This document shows positions 16,694 through 24,531 of a DNA stretch of 35,326 bases, piece after piece (position 1 is the stretch's first letter; each line of letters opens with the position of its first letter). This DNA comes from DASWJQ01 sp036397095. GTDB lineage: Bacteria; Chloroflexota; Anaerolineae; Anaerolineales; E44-bin32. Where the stretch lies: positions 1 to 35,326 of the forward strand of contig DASWJQ010000049.1 of assembly GCA_036397095.1 (NCBI GenBank), in the 5' to 3' direction. The position numbers were made by a program, and so were the translations under genes. The notes beneath the pieces are model-generated. The model was not told the DNA's origin. It ran no database searches and was given only the letters and a program-made list of their open reading frames with translations.

Positions 16694-18177
16694 GCGAGGC
16701 TGCCCTGCGACCGGCAACCGGCAGCCGGCGCTTCCCTTGGCGCCAGATCGCCGCCGCCAGCGTCCTGCTCCTCGAGCTGACGCTAATCGTCCCCTGGATG
16801 GGCTTGATCGCCGGCGCCCATACCGGCTCCCAACTGATCGCTTTGTTAGTCTGGATGCTGGCTTTTTCCTGGTCGGCGCGCTTACTCCTGCAATGGGTCC
16901 ATGAGTATCGCCTGCGGCGAGAGGTTTCACTGGGTCTGTCGGCGGCGGGACTGCTGCTGGGCCTGTTGCTGACGATCAATCTGCTGTTCAACCCGGGCAG
17001 ACTGCTGGATCTGGCGGGGGCCTTGCGCCAGCTGGCGCGGGCGCTCCCGCAAATCTATCCGCTGGCGCCCGAGCTACCGCTGGTCTTGCTGGTTGTCATC
17101 ATTTGGCGCCGGGGCGTGGCTTCGGCCTCACCGGATTTCCTCGAGCCGGCCAGGACGGGGTTCAAGTTTCGCTTTGGCGTGCTGGTGTATGCCCTGCTCA
17201 TGGTGCTGCCGTTGCCGGGGGAGGGCAAGACCGTTCTGCTGATTGCGTTTTTCTTGGCCAGTCTGACGGGCATGTCACTGACTCGGGCCGACCGGCTGTC
17301 TCGTCTACGCGGCGCGGCCGAGCCGCCGTTCGGCGGACAATGGTTTGCCAGTCTGCTGGTGTTGTTTGGGCTGACGATCGGCGCCGGCCTGGGGCTGGCT
17401 GCACTGCTCGGCAGCGCACTGGCCTACCGCTCGTTGGAGTCGATCCGATCCGGGTTGGTGCGGGGCCTTGCGTTGCTGTATGCGCTCCTGCTCCCGTTGT
17501 TCAGGTTGCTGGATCCCCTGATCGGCCGATTGATGGCCGGGCTGCGCAACTTCTTCAGCTCAGTGCCCGGGCTGGCGCAGCCCGAAGACTTGCCACCTCC
17601 CGGGACGGGGGAACCAGTCGAAGGAATCCAACCGCCGCCATTGTTCCAATGGATCAACGACCTGCTATCCAGCCTGGCGCCCATCTGGCCCTACCTGCGC
17701 CTGGCGTTGGTAATCGCGGTGGTTAGCCTGCTGGTGTGGTCGGCGATCCGTCTAGTCCGGCGGCGAGAATCCTGGCGTTGGGAGCGGACCCTGGCGATGG
17801 ACGAGGGACTATCCCTGGACCCCCGCTTCCGGGGCAGCGGCCTGGGCAACCGGTTGCGCAACTTGGGCCAAGATCTGCGCGGTCTGGGATCAGCCCTGCT
17901 GGCGGGCCAGCTCCGGACTGCAGTTATCATCCGTCATATCTATGCCCAACTGCTGGACGCGGCCGCGATCAGTGGACGGGCCCGGCATCACTGGGAGACG
18001 CCGCGCGAGTTCCAACGCGCACTGGTCCACTTGTTTCCCGATGCCCGGCTGCCGATCGAGCGCCTGACCGAGGCCTACCAGACCGTGCGCTACGGCCATC
18101 TACCGGAGACGGAGGACTTGGTGGTCAAGGTTCGCAGCGATTGGGCCAGCATTAAGTCGGAAATGGCGCGCCACTAG
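16690..18177 (+). CDS. Polytopic membrane protein with C-terminal DUF4129
   Basis: A 495-residue protein with several hydrophobic segments in the first ~260 residues (IAAASVLLLELTLIVPWMGL, LGLSAAGLLLGLLLTINLLF, FASLLVLFGLTIGAGLGLAA) and another near residue 340 (LRLALVIAVVSLLVWSAIRL). A cytosolic domain follows. The C-terminal ~90 residues (RHIYAQLLDAAAISGRARHH, then ETPREFQRALVHLF and LTEAYQTVRYG) match DUF4129, the domain that ends TgpA-type transglutaminase membrane proteins. No Cys-His-Asp transglutaminase core is visible, so this is the membrane and DUF4129 part without the enzyme. It is the third gene of the moxR-DUF58 operon, with an ATGA overlap. Confidence 0.82.
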   Translation: MSEAALRPATGSRRFPWRQIAAASVLLLELTLIVPWMGLIAGAHTGSQLIALLVWMLAFSWSARLLLQWVHEYRLRREVSLGLSAAGLLLGLLLTINLLFNPGRLLDLAGALRQLARALPQIYPLAPELPLVLLVVIIWRRGVASASPDFLEPARTGFKFRFGVLVYALLMVLPLPGEGKTVLLIAFFLASLTGMSLTRADRLSRLRGAAEPPFGGQWFASLLVLFGLTIGAGLGLAALLGSALAYRSLESIRSGLVRGLALLYALLLPLFRLLDPLIGRLMAGLRNFFSSVPGLAQPEDLPPPGTGEPVEGIQPPPLFQWINDLLSSLAPIWPYLRLALVIAVVSLLVWSAIRLVRRRESWRWERTLAMDEGLSLDPRFRGSGLGNRLRNLGQDLRGLGSALLAGQLRTAVIIRHIYAQLLDAAAISGRARHHWETPREFQRALVHLFPDARLPIERLTEAYQTVRYGHLPETEDLVVKVRSDWASIKSEMARH

Positions 18178-18261
18178 GTGGACCGGCGGATACGAGGGTG
18201 ACAGCAGGCAACCCATCATGATCTTTGGTGTTGTAAGACAACAAGCACAGACGGTCGCCGT

Positions 18262-18858
18262 ATGAGCTGGACCCAGCTCGACGATCTGGCGCTCATCCAG
18301 CGCTCGCCTGATGAGGTTGAGGCTTTTGGCCAACTCTATGAGCGGCACGTCAAGCGGATCTACAACTACATCTACTACCGGACAGGCAATCATCAGGACG
18401 CCGAGGATTTGACAGCCAGGGTGTTCCAACGGGCGCTGCGGCACGCGGGCCGGTTCGAAGACAAAGGCGTCCCGGTCTCGGCCTGGCTGTATCGGATTGC
18501 GCACAACCTGGTGGCCAATTTCCACCGGGACCGCAGCCGCAAACCAATCGTGCCGCTTGAAGACCGGGTACTGCTGTCCGAGTTGGGTGCGCATCCCGAG
18601 GCCAGCGCCATCCAGCGGGAGGAGATCCAAATCCTGCTGGACCACGTACGCTCATTACCGGAGGATCGGCAGGAGCTGCTCATCCTCAAGTTTGTCGAAC
18701 GACTGCCCAATGCCGAAATTGGCCAGATCATGGGCCGGACCGAAGGGGCAATCAAGAGCTTGTACCACCGTACGTTGAACGCGCTGCGTGATGAGATCGT
18801 GTCGACGCAGGCGGCCAGGGAACTCGGCCGGCCGGCCGGACCGGGGGAAGCGGAGTAA
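18262..18858 (+). CDS. ECF-type RNA polymerase sigma factor
   Basis: A 198-residue sigma-70-family factor. Region 2 is FGQLYERHVKRIYNYIYYRTGNHQDAEDLTARVF, including the -10 recognition helix, and continues into AWLYRIAHNLVANFHRDRSR. Region 4 is VRSLPEDRQELLILKFVERLPNAEIGQIMGRTEGAIKSLYHR, the -35-binding HTH. A short linker carries no extra domain. The stop overlaps the start of a small membrane protein gene (TAATG), its likely partner. An inverted repeat GTTGT-AAG-ACAAC lies about 30 bases upstream of the ATG and might be a regulatory site. No strong Shine-Dalgarno is visible. Confidence 0.93.
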   Translation: MSWTQLDDLALIQRSPDEVEAFGQLYERHVKRIYNYIYYRTGNHQDAEDLTARVFQRALRHAGRFEDKGVPVSAWLYRIAHNLVANFHRDRSRKPIVPLEDRVLLSELGAHPEASAIQREEIQILLDHVRSLPEDRQELLILKFVERLPNAEIGQIMGRTEGAIKSLYHRTLNALRDEIVSTQAARELGRPAGPGEAE

Positions 18859-19154
18859 TGGCAGCCAAGCGGAGCTCGGTAACCAGAAAGCAACTGGAGG
18901 CCCTGCTGGCCGAGGCTTTGGTGCCGGTTGAGCCCAGCGGTCGGTTTGTCCGCCGGCTGCGGGCCCGGCTGGTGCGCTATGAAGGCAGCCGGGCCTCGAC
19001 GCTGTGGGCCATCGTGGCTGGCTTGGCGATTGCGCTGATTGTGATCATTGCCGGCTTCAGTGTTGCCCTGCGTTTGTCCCTCGGACTTCTAAGTGTGCTT
19101 GGTTTGCTCGACCGGCGACCCTCCTCCCCGGAAGGCCAGCAAGCGGCGGCCTAG
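18858..19154 (+). CDS. Small single-pass membrane protein, possible anti-sigma partner
   Basis: A 98-residue protein with a basic N-terminal half (VEPSGRFVRRLRARLVRYEG), then one or two hydrophobic segments (LWAIVAGLAIALIVIIAGFSV, LRLSLGLLSVLGLL) and a short polar tail. Its start codon overlaps the sigma-factor stop (TAATG), so translation is coupled. Position and topology suggest an anti-sigma factor or membrane tether. However, there is no zinc-binding HxxxCxxC motif of the ZAS class and no recognisable extracytoplasmic sensor domain. No homologous family is identified from sequence alone. Confidence 0.75.
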   Translation: MAAKRSSVTRKQLEALLAEALVPVEPSGRFVRRLRARLVRYEGSRASTLWAIVAGLAIALIVIIAGFSVALRLSLGLLSVLGLLDRRPSSPEGQQAAA

Positions 19155-19174
19155 CTCTGCCCTCCGCAAGTTCA

Positions 19175-19240
19175 AGAGCTGATAGCGGCAAGACACAACG
19201 GGCGCAAAGCCACCCTTCGTGTTCTTGGCGTCTTTGTTTT
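19175..19240. repeat. Dispersed intergenic repeat, copy F (degraded)
   Basis: AGCTGATAGCGGCAAGACAC followed by CTTCGTGTTCTTGGCGTC and TTTGTTTT resembles a shortened copy: part of a heptad core plus a right arm. It sits in the 191-base space between the convergent sigma-partner gene and sufT. Confidence 0.5.
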
Positions 19241-19300
19241 ATTGGGTATTGCTGCCCGATTGCCCAAGCGGGCTCTTCTGGCGCTAATCTGGAATCGAAA

Positions 19301-19322
19301 GCGGCGGGCATAGGCCCGCCGC
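19301..19322 (-). terminator. Terminator of sufR-sufT transcript
   Basis: A perfect 9-bp stem (GCGGCGGGC / GCCCGCCGC) with a 4-base loop lies 24 bases beyond the sufT stop. On the minus strand it is followed by TTTCGATT, a modest T-rich stretch. Confidence 0.6.
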
Positions 19323-19345
19323 TCTGGTCGTCAGAAAAGGCTATG

Positions 19346-19696
19346 CTAGAAAATGCCCCAGGCCGCGCCGGCCCCTTCTTCCATCATGCTCGGATCCCAT
19401 GGGTCCATGCCCATGTCGATCGTGGTTTCCATTCCCGAGGCTTCCTCGGCTTTGGACCGAGTGGCCTCGAGCAGGGCCGGAGCATAGGGGCAGAAGGGCG
19501 TGGTCATGATCATATCCAGCTTGAGTTTCGTGTCATCAAAGCTCGCCTGGCGCACCAGGCCAAGCTCGACCACGCTCATCCCGATCTCGGGGTCCATCAC
19601 CTGGCGCAGCGCCTGGCGAACCTCGGCTGCCTTCTCCGGATGGGTCGAGTCGGCCTCCCAGATTGGATTGGGAACCGGGTTTTCGCTCTCAGTCAC
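19346..19696 (-). CDS. sufT: MIP18/DUF59-family Fe-S assembly factor, SufT-like
   Basis: A 116-residue DUF59 protein. The family signature appears as VMDPEIGMSVVELGLVRQ and the Cys-bearing loop as TTPFCPYAPALLEATRSKAEE. DUF59/SufT proteins help mature Fe-S proteins. A GTG start (19694-19696) is chosen because GAGGAGG lies 8-10 bases upstream. It overlaps the end of sufR by 8 bases, giving a coupled sufR-sufT unit facing the sufCBD operon. The C-terminal tail is Met/Asp-rich (DMGMDPWDPSMMEEG) and not part of the conserved domain. A hairpin terminator follows. Confidence 0.88.
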   Translation of the reverse strand: MTESENPVPNPIWEADSTHPEKAAEVRQALRQVMDPEIGMSVVELGLVRQASFDDTKLKLDMIMTTPFCPYAPALLEATRSKAEEASGMETTIDMGMDPWDPSMMEEGAGAAWGIF

Positions 19697-20336
19697 TGAC
19701 AGCTACCTCCTCAGCCTGACTTGGCTGTAAATCCACCGCATAAGTGCAGTGCAGATCACCTTCCAGCAGCCAGGTCACCCGCTCGACCGGCAAGGATAAC
19801 GCCCGTGCGATCAGCGTTTGGTCCAGCAGGCAAACCTCGGGGTGCTCAAGACCAACATGCAGGAAGGGACAGCTCAGCTCATGAATTAACAACTGCTGGT
19901 CGGATTCCTCGATCTCGGCGTCAAAGCCCTCGTCTCGCAACAACGCCACTAGCCGCTCGAGCCGCTCGGGCAGGGGAAGTGACTGCAATTGGTCGGCGTA
20001 TTCGTCTGCCATGTTCTCGGCGACGGAGGCGAACAGCGCTCGGAGCCGATCGTCGGGCAGCCTGTCCTTCAACTCCTCCAGCAGACGATTGGTCAGCCGA
20101 TAGTAGCGAGTCGGGAACAGTTCGAGCGCCTGCTCGGTCAGCGAAAACAGGTGGTGCGGACGGCCAACCCCGTGGCGCACCTCTTCGACCGACACCAGAG
20201 CCTCGGCCTGCAAATTGGTCAGGTGGTGGCGGACCGACACCGGCGATACCTCGGCGGCTACGGCCAATTCCTTCACTGTACATTTGCCTTGCGAGCGTAG
20301 CGTTCGCAAGATGAGTTCACGGGTAGGGGTCGACAT
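19689..20336 (-). CDS. sufR: SufR-like Fe-S-sensing transcriptional repressor
   Basis: A 215-residue winged-HTH regulator. The N-terminal HTH is TRELILRTLRSQGKCTVKEL, then AVAAEVSPVSVRHHLTNLQA, with a wing at VRHGVGRPHHLFSLTEQA. The C-terminal ligand region carries Cys156, Cys169 and Cys197 (LSCPFLHVG, PEVCLLD, LHCTYAVD). Spacing C-x12-C-x27-C is like the [4Fe-4S] site of SufR, which represses suf genes when cluster-loaded. The ATG at 20334-20336 is chosen. A strong promoter lies just upstream, leaving an almost leaderless mRNA. It is divergent from sufC, overlaps sufT, and probably autoregulates. Confidence 0.88.
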   Translation of the reverse strand: MSTPTRELILRTLRSQGKCTVKELAVAAEVSPVSVRHHLTNLQAEALVSVEEVRHGVGRPHHLFSLTEQALELFPTRYYRLTNRLLEELKDRLPDDRLRALFASVAENMADEYADQLQSLPLPERLERLVALLRDEGFDAEIEESDQQLLIHELSCPFLHVGLEHPEVCLLDQTLIARALSLPVERVTWLLEGDLHCTYAVDLQPSQAEEVAVSD

Positions 20337-20352
20337 ACGCGGTTGGAGTATA

Positions 20353-20382
20353 ACAAGCGGCCCGGAGGCTGTCAATATTTCA
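20353..20382 (-). promoter_or_regulatory. sufR promoter with operator-like sequence
   Basis: On the minus strand TTGACA (20371-20376) and TATACT end to end are separated by 17 bases. Transcription would begin only a few bases before the ATG at 20336. The -35 lies within AAATATTGACAG, a 12-mer that also covers the -35 of the sufC promoter. Confidence 0.7.
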
Positions 20383-20425
20383 GACTCGAGTTGACTTTAT
20401 TCCAGCGCTGAGCCTGCTCGCGCTA

Positions 20426-20463
20426 GGTTTCACAAGCTGAAATCGGATTTTTCAGAAGAAACC
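20426..20463. promoter_or_regulatory. Inverted repeat upstream of sufC, candidate SufR operator
   Basis: A nested dyad: GGTTTC (20426-20431) with GAAACC (20458-20463), and inside it CTGAAA (20437-20442) with TTTCAG (20450-20455). It lies just upstream of the sufC -35. TTTCAG also occurs next to the sufR -35. Assignment to SufR is inferred from position. Confidence 0.5.
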
Positions 20464-20471
20464 GATAAATA

Positions 20472-20501
20472 TTGACAGGCGAATAGCCTGCGTGCTATAA
20501 T
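20472..20501 (+). promoter_or_regulatory. suf operon promoter
   Basis: Consensus TTGACA (20472-20477) and TATAAT (20496-20501) are separated by 18 bases. Transcription would start near 20508, giving a leader of about 100 bases. The leader contains a small GGCGA-GGAA-TCGCC hairpin at 20528-20541 before the GAGGAG site of sufC. Confidence 0.8.
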
Positions 20502-20608
20502 CCCGCCTGCAAATGGCTAGCTCGAAAGGCGAGGAATCGCCGCGCTTGCTATGGCCCGGTGCGGGAAATCACCGGTTTGACCCCAAGGAAAGAGGTCGAG
20601 GAGCGTTC

Positions 20609-21388
20609 ATGGGATCCACGTTGGAGATTCGCAATCTGCACGTCACGGTAGAGGACAATGAGATTCTGCGCGGGGTCGATTTGACTGTCGAACCCGGCCA
20701 GATTTATGCCCTGATGGGTCCCAATGGTTCCGGCAAATCGACGCTGGCCTATGCCTTGATGGGGCATCCGTCCTACCAGGTGACCAAGGGCGAGATCTTA
20801 TTCAAGGGCAAGAACCTGGTCGCCTTGGCGCCTGATGAGCGGGCCAAGCTTGGCGTCTTTTTGGCGTTTCAATATCCGGTCGCCATCCCTGGCGTGTCAC
20901 TGGCTAATTTCCTGCGCTCGTCGATCAATGCCCGCCGCAAGGCGGATGATCCGGAGGACAAAGGCATTCCTGTCGTCGAGTTCCGCAAGCTTCTCAAGCA
21001 GAAAATGGATCTCTTGGAAATGCCGCATGAGTTCGCTGGCCGCTACCTGAACGACGGTTTCTCCGGCGGCGAGAAGAAACGGGCCGAGATCCTGCAGTTG
21101 GCGACGCTCGAGCCTGAGATCGCCATCCTCGACGAGACCGACTCGGGCCTGGACATCGATGCGCTGCGTATCGTCGCCTCCGGTATCAACGCGCTGGCCG
21201 GGCCCGACCTGGGCGTGCTGGTCATCACGCACTACCAGCGCATTCTGAACTACATCAAGCCGGATTTGGTGCACATCATGCTTGGCGGCCGGATCGTCGA
21301 GACCGGCGACGCCGAGCTGGCCGAACATCTTGAAGAACATGGGTATGACTGGATCCGAGAGCGCTCGGAATTGGTGGAGGTATCTTGA
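20609..21388 (+). CDS. sufC: Fe-S cluster assembly ATPase SufC
   Basis: The ABC-type ATPase of the SufBCD scaffold, soluble rather than a transporter subunit. Walker A is GPNGSGKSTLAYALMG, the Q-loop region is LAFQYPVAIPGVSL, the ABC signature is FSGGEKKRAEILQLA, Walker B is PEIAILDETDSGLDIDAL, and the H-loop is VLVITHYQRIL. Length (259 aa) is typical. An ATG at 20609 is chosen because GAGGAG lies 7 bases upstream and the protein then starts at the normal family position. The open frame extends back to 20513, but that part is untranslated leader. The stop overlaps the sufB start (TGATG). First gene of the operon. Confidence 0.97.
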   Translation: MGSTLEIRNLHVTVEDNEILRGVDLTVEPGQIYALMGPNGSGKSTLAYALMGHPSYQVTKGEILFKGKNLVALAPDERAKLGVFLAFQYPVAIPGVSLANFLRSSINARRKADDPEDKGIPVVEFRKLLKQKMDLLEMPHEFAGRYLNDGFSGGEKKRAEILQLATLEPEIAILDETDSGLDIDALRIVASGINALAGPDLGVLVITHYQRILNYIKPDLVHIMLGGRIVETGDAELAEHLEEHGYDWIRERSELVEVS

Positions 21389-22800
21389 TGGCAACTTCCC
21401 AGGATATGGAGCACTTGGAAGGTATCGAAGAATACAAATGGCATTTCGTCGATCCCGACGAAATTGTTTTTCGGACGAAGAAGGGGTTGGATGAAGAGGT
21501 TGTGCGCCAGATTTCGGCCCAGAAGGACGAGCCGACCTGGATGCTCGATTACCGACTAAAGGCGCTTGAGCACTTCATGCAGCGGCCGATGCCCAACTGG
21601 GGCGCAGACCTGAGCGAGTTCAACCTCGACGAGATCTACAACTACGTACGGCCGGCCGAGAAGGAAGGGCGCAGCTGGGATGATGTCCCGGACACCATTA
21701 AGAAGACATTCGACCGGTTGGGGATCCCTGAAGCCGAGCAGAAATTCCTGGCAGGTGTCGGCGCCCAGTACGAATCCGAGATGGTCTACCACAAGATCCA
21801 GGATCACCTCGAAGCGCAGGGCGTCATATTCGTCAGCATCGAAGACGGGCTGCGCAAGCACCCCGATCTGTTCCGCGAATACTTCGGAACGGTCATTCCG
21901 TACACCGACAACAAGTTCGCTGCGCTCAACAGCGCCGTGTGGTCGGGCGGTTCGTTCATCTACGTCCCACCCGGCATCAAGATCGATTTGCCGCTGCAAG
22001 CGTATTTCCGCCTCAACTCGGCCAACGTCGGCCAGTATGAGCGCACACTGATCATTCTCGATGAGGGTGCCCAGATTCACTATGTCGAAGGCTGCACGGC
22101 GCCCGTCTACAGCACGGACTCGTTCCACAGCGGCGTCATCGAGATCATCGTCAAGAAGGGCGCCCGCTCGCGCTACACGACGATTCAGAATTGGTCGAAC
22201 AACGTCTACAACCTGGTGACGCAGCGGGCCATTGTGCACGAAGGCGCCAGCCACGAGTGGGTCGACGCCAACATCGGCAGCAAGGTCACCATGAAGTACC
22301 CCTCCTGCTACCTGGTGGGCGAGGGCGCCCGCGGCGAGATTCTGTCGCTGGCGTTCGCCACTGGTCATCAGCATCAGGATACGGGCGGCAAGGTGATCCA
22401 TGCCGCACCCAGGACCACCAGCAAGATCACATCGAAGTCCATCAGCAAGGCAGGCGGCCGGGCGTCGTACCGTGGCCTGCTCAAGGTGCATGCAGGCGCA
22501 CACCACGCCAAGTCAAGCGTGGTTTGCGATGCGTTGTTGCTCGACGATGCCTCGCGGTCCGACACCTATCCTTACATCGAGATCGACGAAGACAATGTCA
22601 GCATCGGCCACGAGGCCTCCGTCAGCAAGGTGGGCGAGGAGCAGCTTTTCTACCTCATGAGCCGCGGTATGAGTGGGGAAGAGGCAACCAGCATGGTGGT
22701 CTCTGGCTTCATCGAGCCGCTGGTGAAGGAGCTGCCGATGGAGTACGCCGTGGAAATGAACCGGCTGATCCAGCTCCAAATGGAGGGCTCGATCGGCTAA
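21388..22800 (+). CDS. sufB: Fe-S cluster assembly scaffold SufB
   Basis: A 470-residue SufB, the scaffold subunit on which clusters are built with SufC and SufD. Diagnostic stretches are VWSGGSFIYVPPGIKIDLPL, HYVEGCTAPVYS, SFHSGVIEIIVKKGARSRYT and NWSNNVYNLVTQRAIVHEGA. Others are IGSKVTMKYPS, LAFATGHQHQDTGGKVIHAA and, near the C-terminus, LSSV-type repeats ending DNVSIGHEASVSKVGEEQL. The conserved GCTAP cysteine segment is present. The ATG at 21388 overlaps the sufC stop, with GGAGG 8-9 bases upstream. sufD follows after a 53-base gap. Confidence 0.97.
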   Translation: MATSQDMEHLEGIEEYKWHFVDPDEIVFRTKKGLDEEVVRQISAQKDEPTWMLDYRLKALEHFMQRPMPNWGADLSEFNLDEIYNYVRPAEKEGRSWDDVPDTIKKTFDRLGIPEAEQKFLAGVGAQYESEMVYHKIQDHLEAQGVIFVSIEDGLRKHPDLFREYFGTVIPYTDNKFAALNSAVWSGGSFIYVPPGIKIDLPLQAYFRLNSANVGQYERTLIILDEGAQIHYVEGCTAPVYSTDSFHSGVIEIIVKKGARSRYTTIQNWSNNVYNLVTQRAIVHEGASHEWVDANIGSKVTMKYPSCYLVGEGARGEILSLAFATGHQHQDTGGKVIHAAPRTTSKITSKSISKAGGRASYRGLLKVHAGAHHAKSSVVCDALLLDDASRSDTYPYIEIDEDNVSIGHEASVSKVGEEQLFYLMSRGMSGEEATSMVVSGFIEPLVKELPMEYAVEMNRLIQLQMEGSIG

Positions 22801-22853
22801 GCGCCGGTCGACCGCTCGCCGCCGATCCACTGCAGACAAGGGTGACCACACGC

Positions 22854-24203
22854 ATGACTCCAAGGACCGTTGAGCGGCGCGCACGCCGGCGCGAGATGCC
22901 GAGCGTCGCCCGCCCATTTGAACTGGACGAGAAGAATCTGGAGGCAGTCATCGAGCGGATGGCGGGCCCAAAGTGGCTGGCCAAACGCCGGCGCCAGGCC
23001 TGGTCTACTTATCAGGACCTACCGATGCCGACCTTGACCGATGAGCCCTGGCGCCGGACCGACATCCGCATGCTGCCGTCGACCGAGGTTGCGTTGCGGG
23101 CGGCCGATGACCTGCCGGTCGAGCCTGCGCTGCTGCGCCCGCCGGCCGGCGACGAGAACGCGGCCCAGATCGTGCTGCGGCCGGGCCATCCGCCCAACAG
23201 CGAAGGGTTAGCCGCCCTGGCCGAGCAGGGCGTCGTCTTCTGCGACTGGGCGACTGCCGAGCAAGAGCACGCCGCCATCCTCAAGGATTACCTTGGCGAG
23301 GTCGTGCCCGACGACGCCGGCAAGTTCGCCGCACTCTCGGCGGCGCTGGCCGATCAAGGGATTCTGATCTATGTGCCCAAGGGTGTTCGGCTCGAACAGC
23401 CTCTGCACTCGGTGCTGTGGGCGCCCGGCAGCGATTTGCTGTGTCTGAGCCGGGTGTTGGTGGTGGTCGAGGATGGCGCCGAGCTGACGTATGTGCATGA
23501 AATGGCCTCGCCGACCGAGCCCGAGGGCGAGTCAATCCACAACGGAATTATCGAACTGTGGGTCGGCGACGGCGCCAATTTGCGCTTCGTCGAGGTGCAG
23601 AACTGGGGCGAGCACTTCTGGAACTTTTCCCATGAGCGGGCGCGCGTCGGCCGCGACTCCAACTTGGACTGGATCTTCGGCTCCGTCGGCAGCAAGCTGA
23701 CCAAAACCTTCACCGAGCTCGACCTGGTTGGCCAGGGATCGACCGGCCGTATGTCGGGCTTCTACTTTGTGGACGGCAGCCAGCACCTGGACCAAGACAC
23801 CCAGCAAAACCATCTGGCACCGCACACCACCAGCGACTTGCTGTTCAAGGGTGCGCTGGTCGACAAGGCGCGCTCCGTCTGGCAGGGCATGATCTATGTG
23901 GCGCCAGGCGCCCAGAAGACCGACGGCTACCAGGCCAACCGCAACCTGATCCTGAGCGACGCGGCGCGGGCCGACTCTATTCCCGGCCTGGAGATCCTGG
24001 CCGATGACGTCCGCTGCACCCACGGCGCCACCGTCGGCCAGCTCGAAGAAGAGCCGATCTTCTATCTCATGTCGCGCGGCTTGCCGCGATCCGAGGCCGA
24101 GCGGTTGGTGGTCGACGGCTTTTTTGCGCCAATCATGCAGCGCATTCCGTTTGAAGATGTGCGCTCGCGCTTCGAAAAGATGATCGATGATAAGATGAGC
24201 TGA
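22854..24203 (+). CDS. sufD: Fe-S cluster assembly protein SufD
   Basis: A 449-residue SufD, partner of SufB and SufC. The N-terminal helical part (KNLEAVIERMAGPKWLAKRR, then EPWRRTDIRMLP) precedes the beta-helix. Diagnostic segments are GILIYVPKGVRLEQPLHSVL, VVVEDGAELTYVHEMASP, NFSHERARVGRDSNLDWIFG and VDGSQHLDQDTQQNHLAPHT. Others are LFKGALVDKARSVWQGMIYV and LADDVRCTHGATVGQLEEEP, which carries the His region used at the SufB/SufD interface. The frame is open much further upstream inside sufB. The ATG at 22854, the first after the sufB stop with a weak AAGGGTG upstream, is the best start; ATG 22896 is possible. Confidence 0.95.
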   Translation: MTPRTVERRARRREMPSVARPFELDEKNLEAVIERMAGPKWLAKRRRQAWSTYQDLPMPTLTDEPWRRTDIRMLPSTEVALRAADDLPVEPALLRPPAGDENAAQIVLRPGHPPNSEGLAALAEQGVVFCDWATAEQEHAAILKDYLGEVVPDDAGKFAALSAALADQGILIYVPKGVRLEQPLHSVLWAPGSDLLCLSRVLVVVEDGAELTYVHEMASPTEPEGESIHNGIIELWVGDGANLRFVEVQNWGEHFWNFSHERARVGRDSNLDWIFGSVGSKLTKTFTELDLVGQGSTGRMSGFYFVDGSQHLDQDTQQNHLAPHTTSDLLFKGALVDKARSVWQGMIYVAPGAQKTDGYQANRNLILSDAARADSIPGLEILADDVRCTHGATVGQLEEEPIFYLMSRGLPRSEAERLVVDGFFAPIMQRIPFEDVRSRFEKMIDDKMS

Positions 24204-24241
24204 GGCCCCCTCAGCTGGCACGGGAGGTCAGAATTAACCAG

Positions 24242-24529
24242 ATGCCCAAGTCGATGGAGCGACCCATCCCCAAGGCGATATCGGAAGGCCAGCGCTTCAA
24301 CGTTGGCGATGTGGTCGAAGTGATGTGCGATCACGAGCGCGGCGAAGATCGCGTCCGTGAATGGCTGCGCGGCACCGTCATCCACTCCGACCGCAAGATG
24401 GTCGGCGTCCAGTTCACCCAGGACGTGTACCTGACGGACGGCTGGATGGTGCCCGATCGGGTGCTGTGGCTCCAGCAGCAGAGTGACAATGTCCGTCCGC
24501 CCGAGAAGAAGAAGTCGAAGAAGAGCTGA
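24242..24529 (+). CDS. Small conserved-looking protein inside the suf operon
   Basis: A 95-residue protein that I cannot assign to a family. It begins with a polar stretch, then a predicted small beta-barrel-like region (QRFNVGDVVEVMCDHERGED, WLRGTVIHSDRKMVGVQF, VYLTDGWMVPDRVLWLQQQ), and ends in a basic tail (EKKKSKKS). The pattern of short strands with GDVVEV and GTVIHSD recalls SH3/KOW-like or Tudor-like folds, but this is only an impression. It has one cysteine and no metal motif. It lies between sufD and sufS with its stop 2 bases before the sufS start, so it is part of the operon. A GGGAGG site is about 14 bases upstream, longer than usual. Confidence 0.8.
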   Translation: MPKSMERPIPKAISEGQRFNVGDVVEVMCDHERGEDRVREWLRGTVIHSDRKMVGVQFTQDVYLTDGWMVPDRVLWLQQQSDNVRPPEKKKSKKS

Positions 24530-24531
24530 CG

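Noticed and set aside
22191..22853. Upstream extension of sufD within sufB
   Set aside because: It is an out-of-frame reading of sufB; the SufD family begins near 22854.
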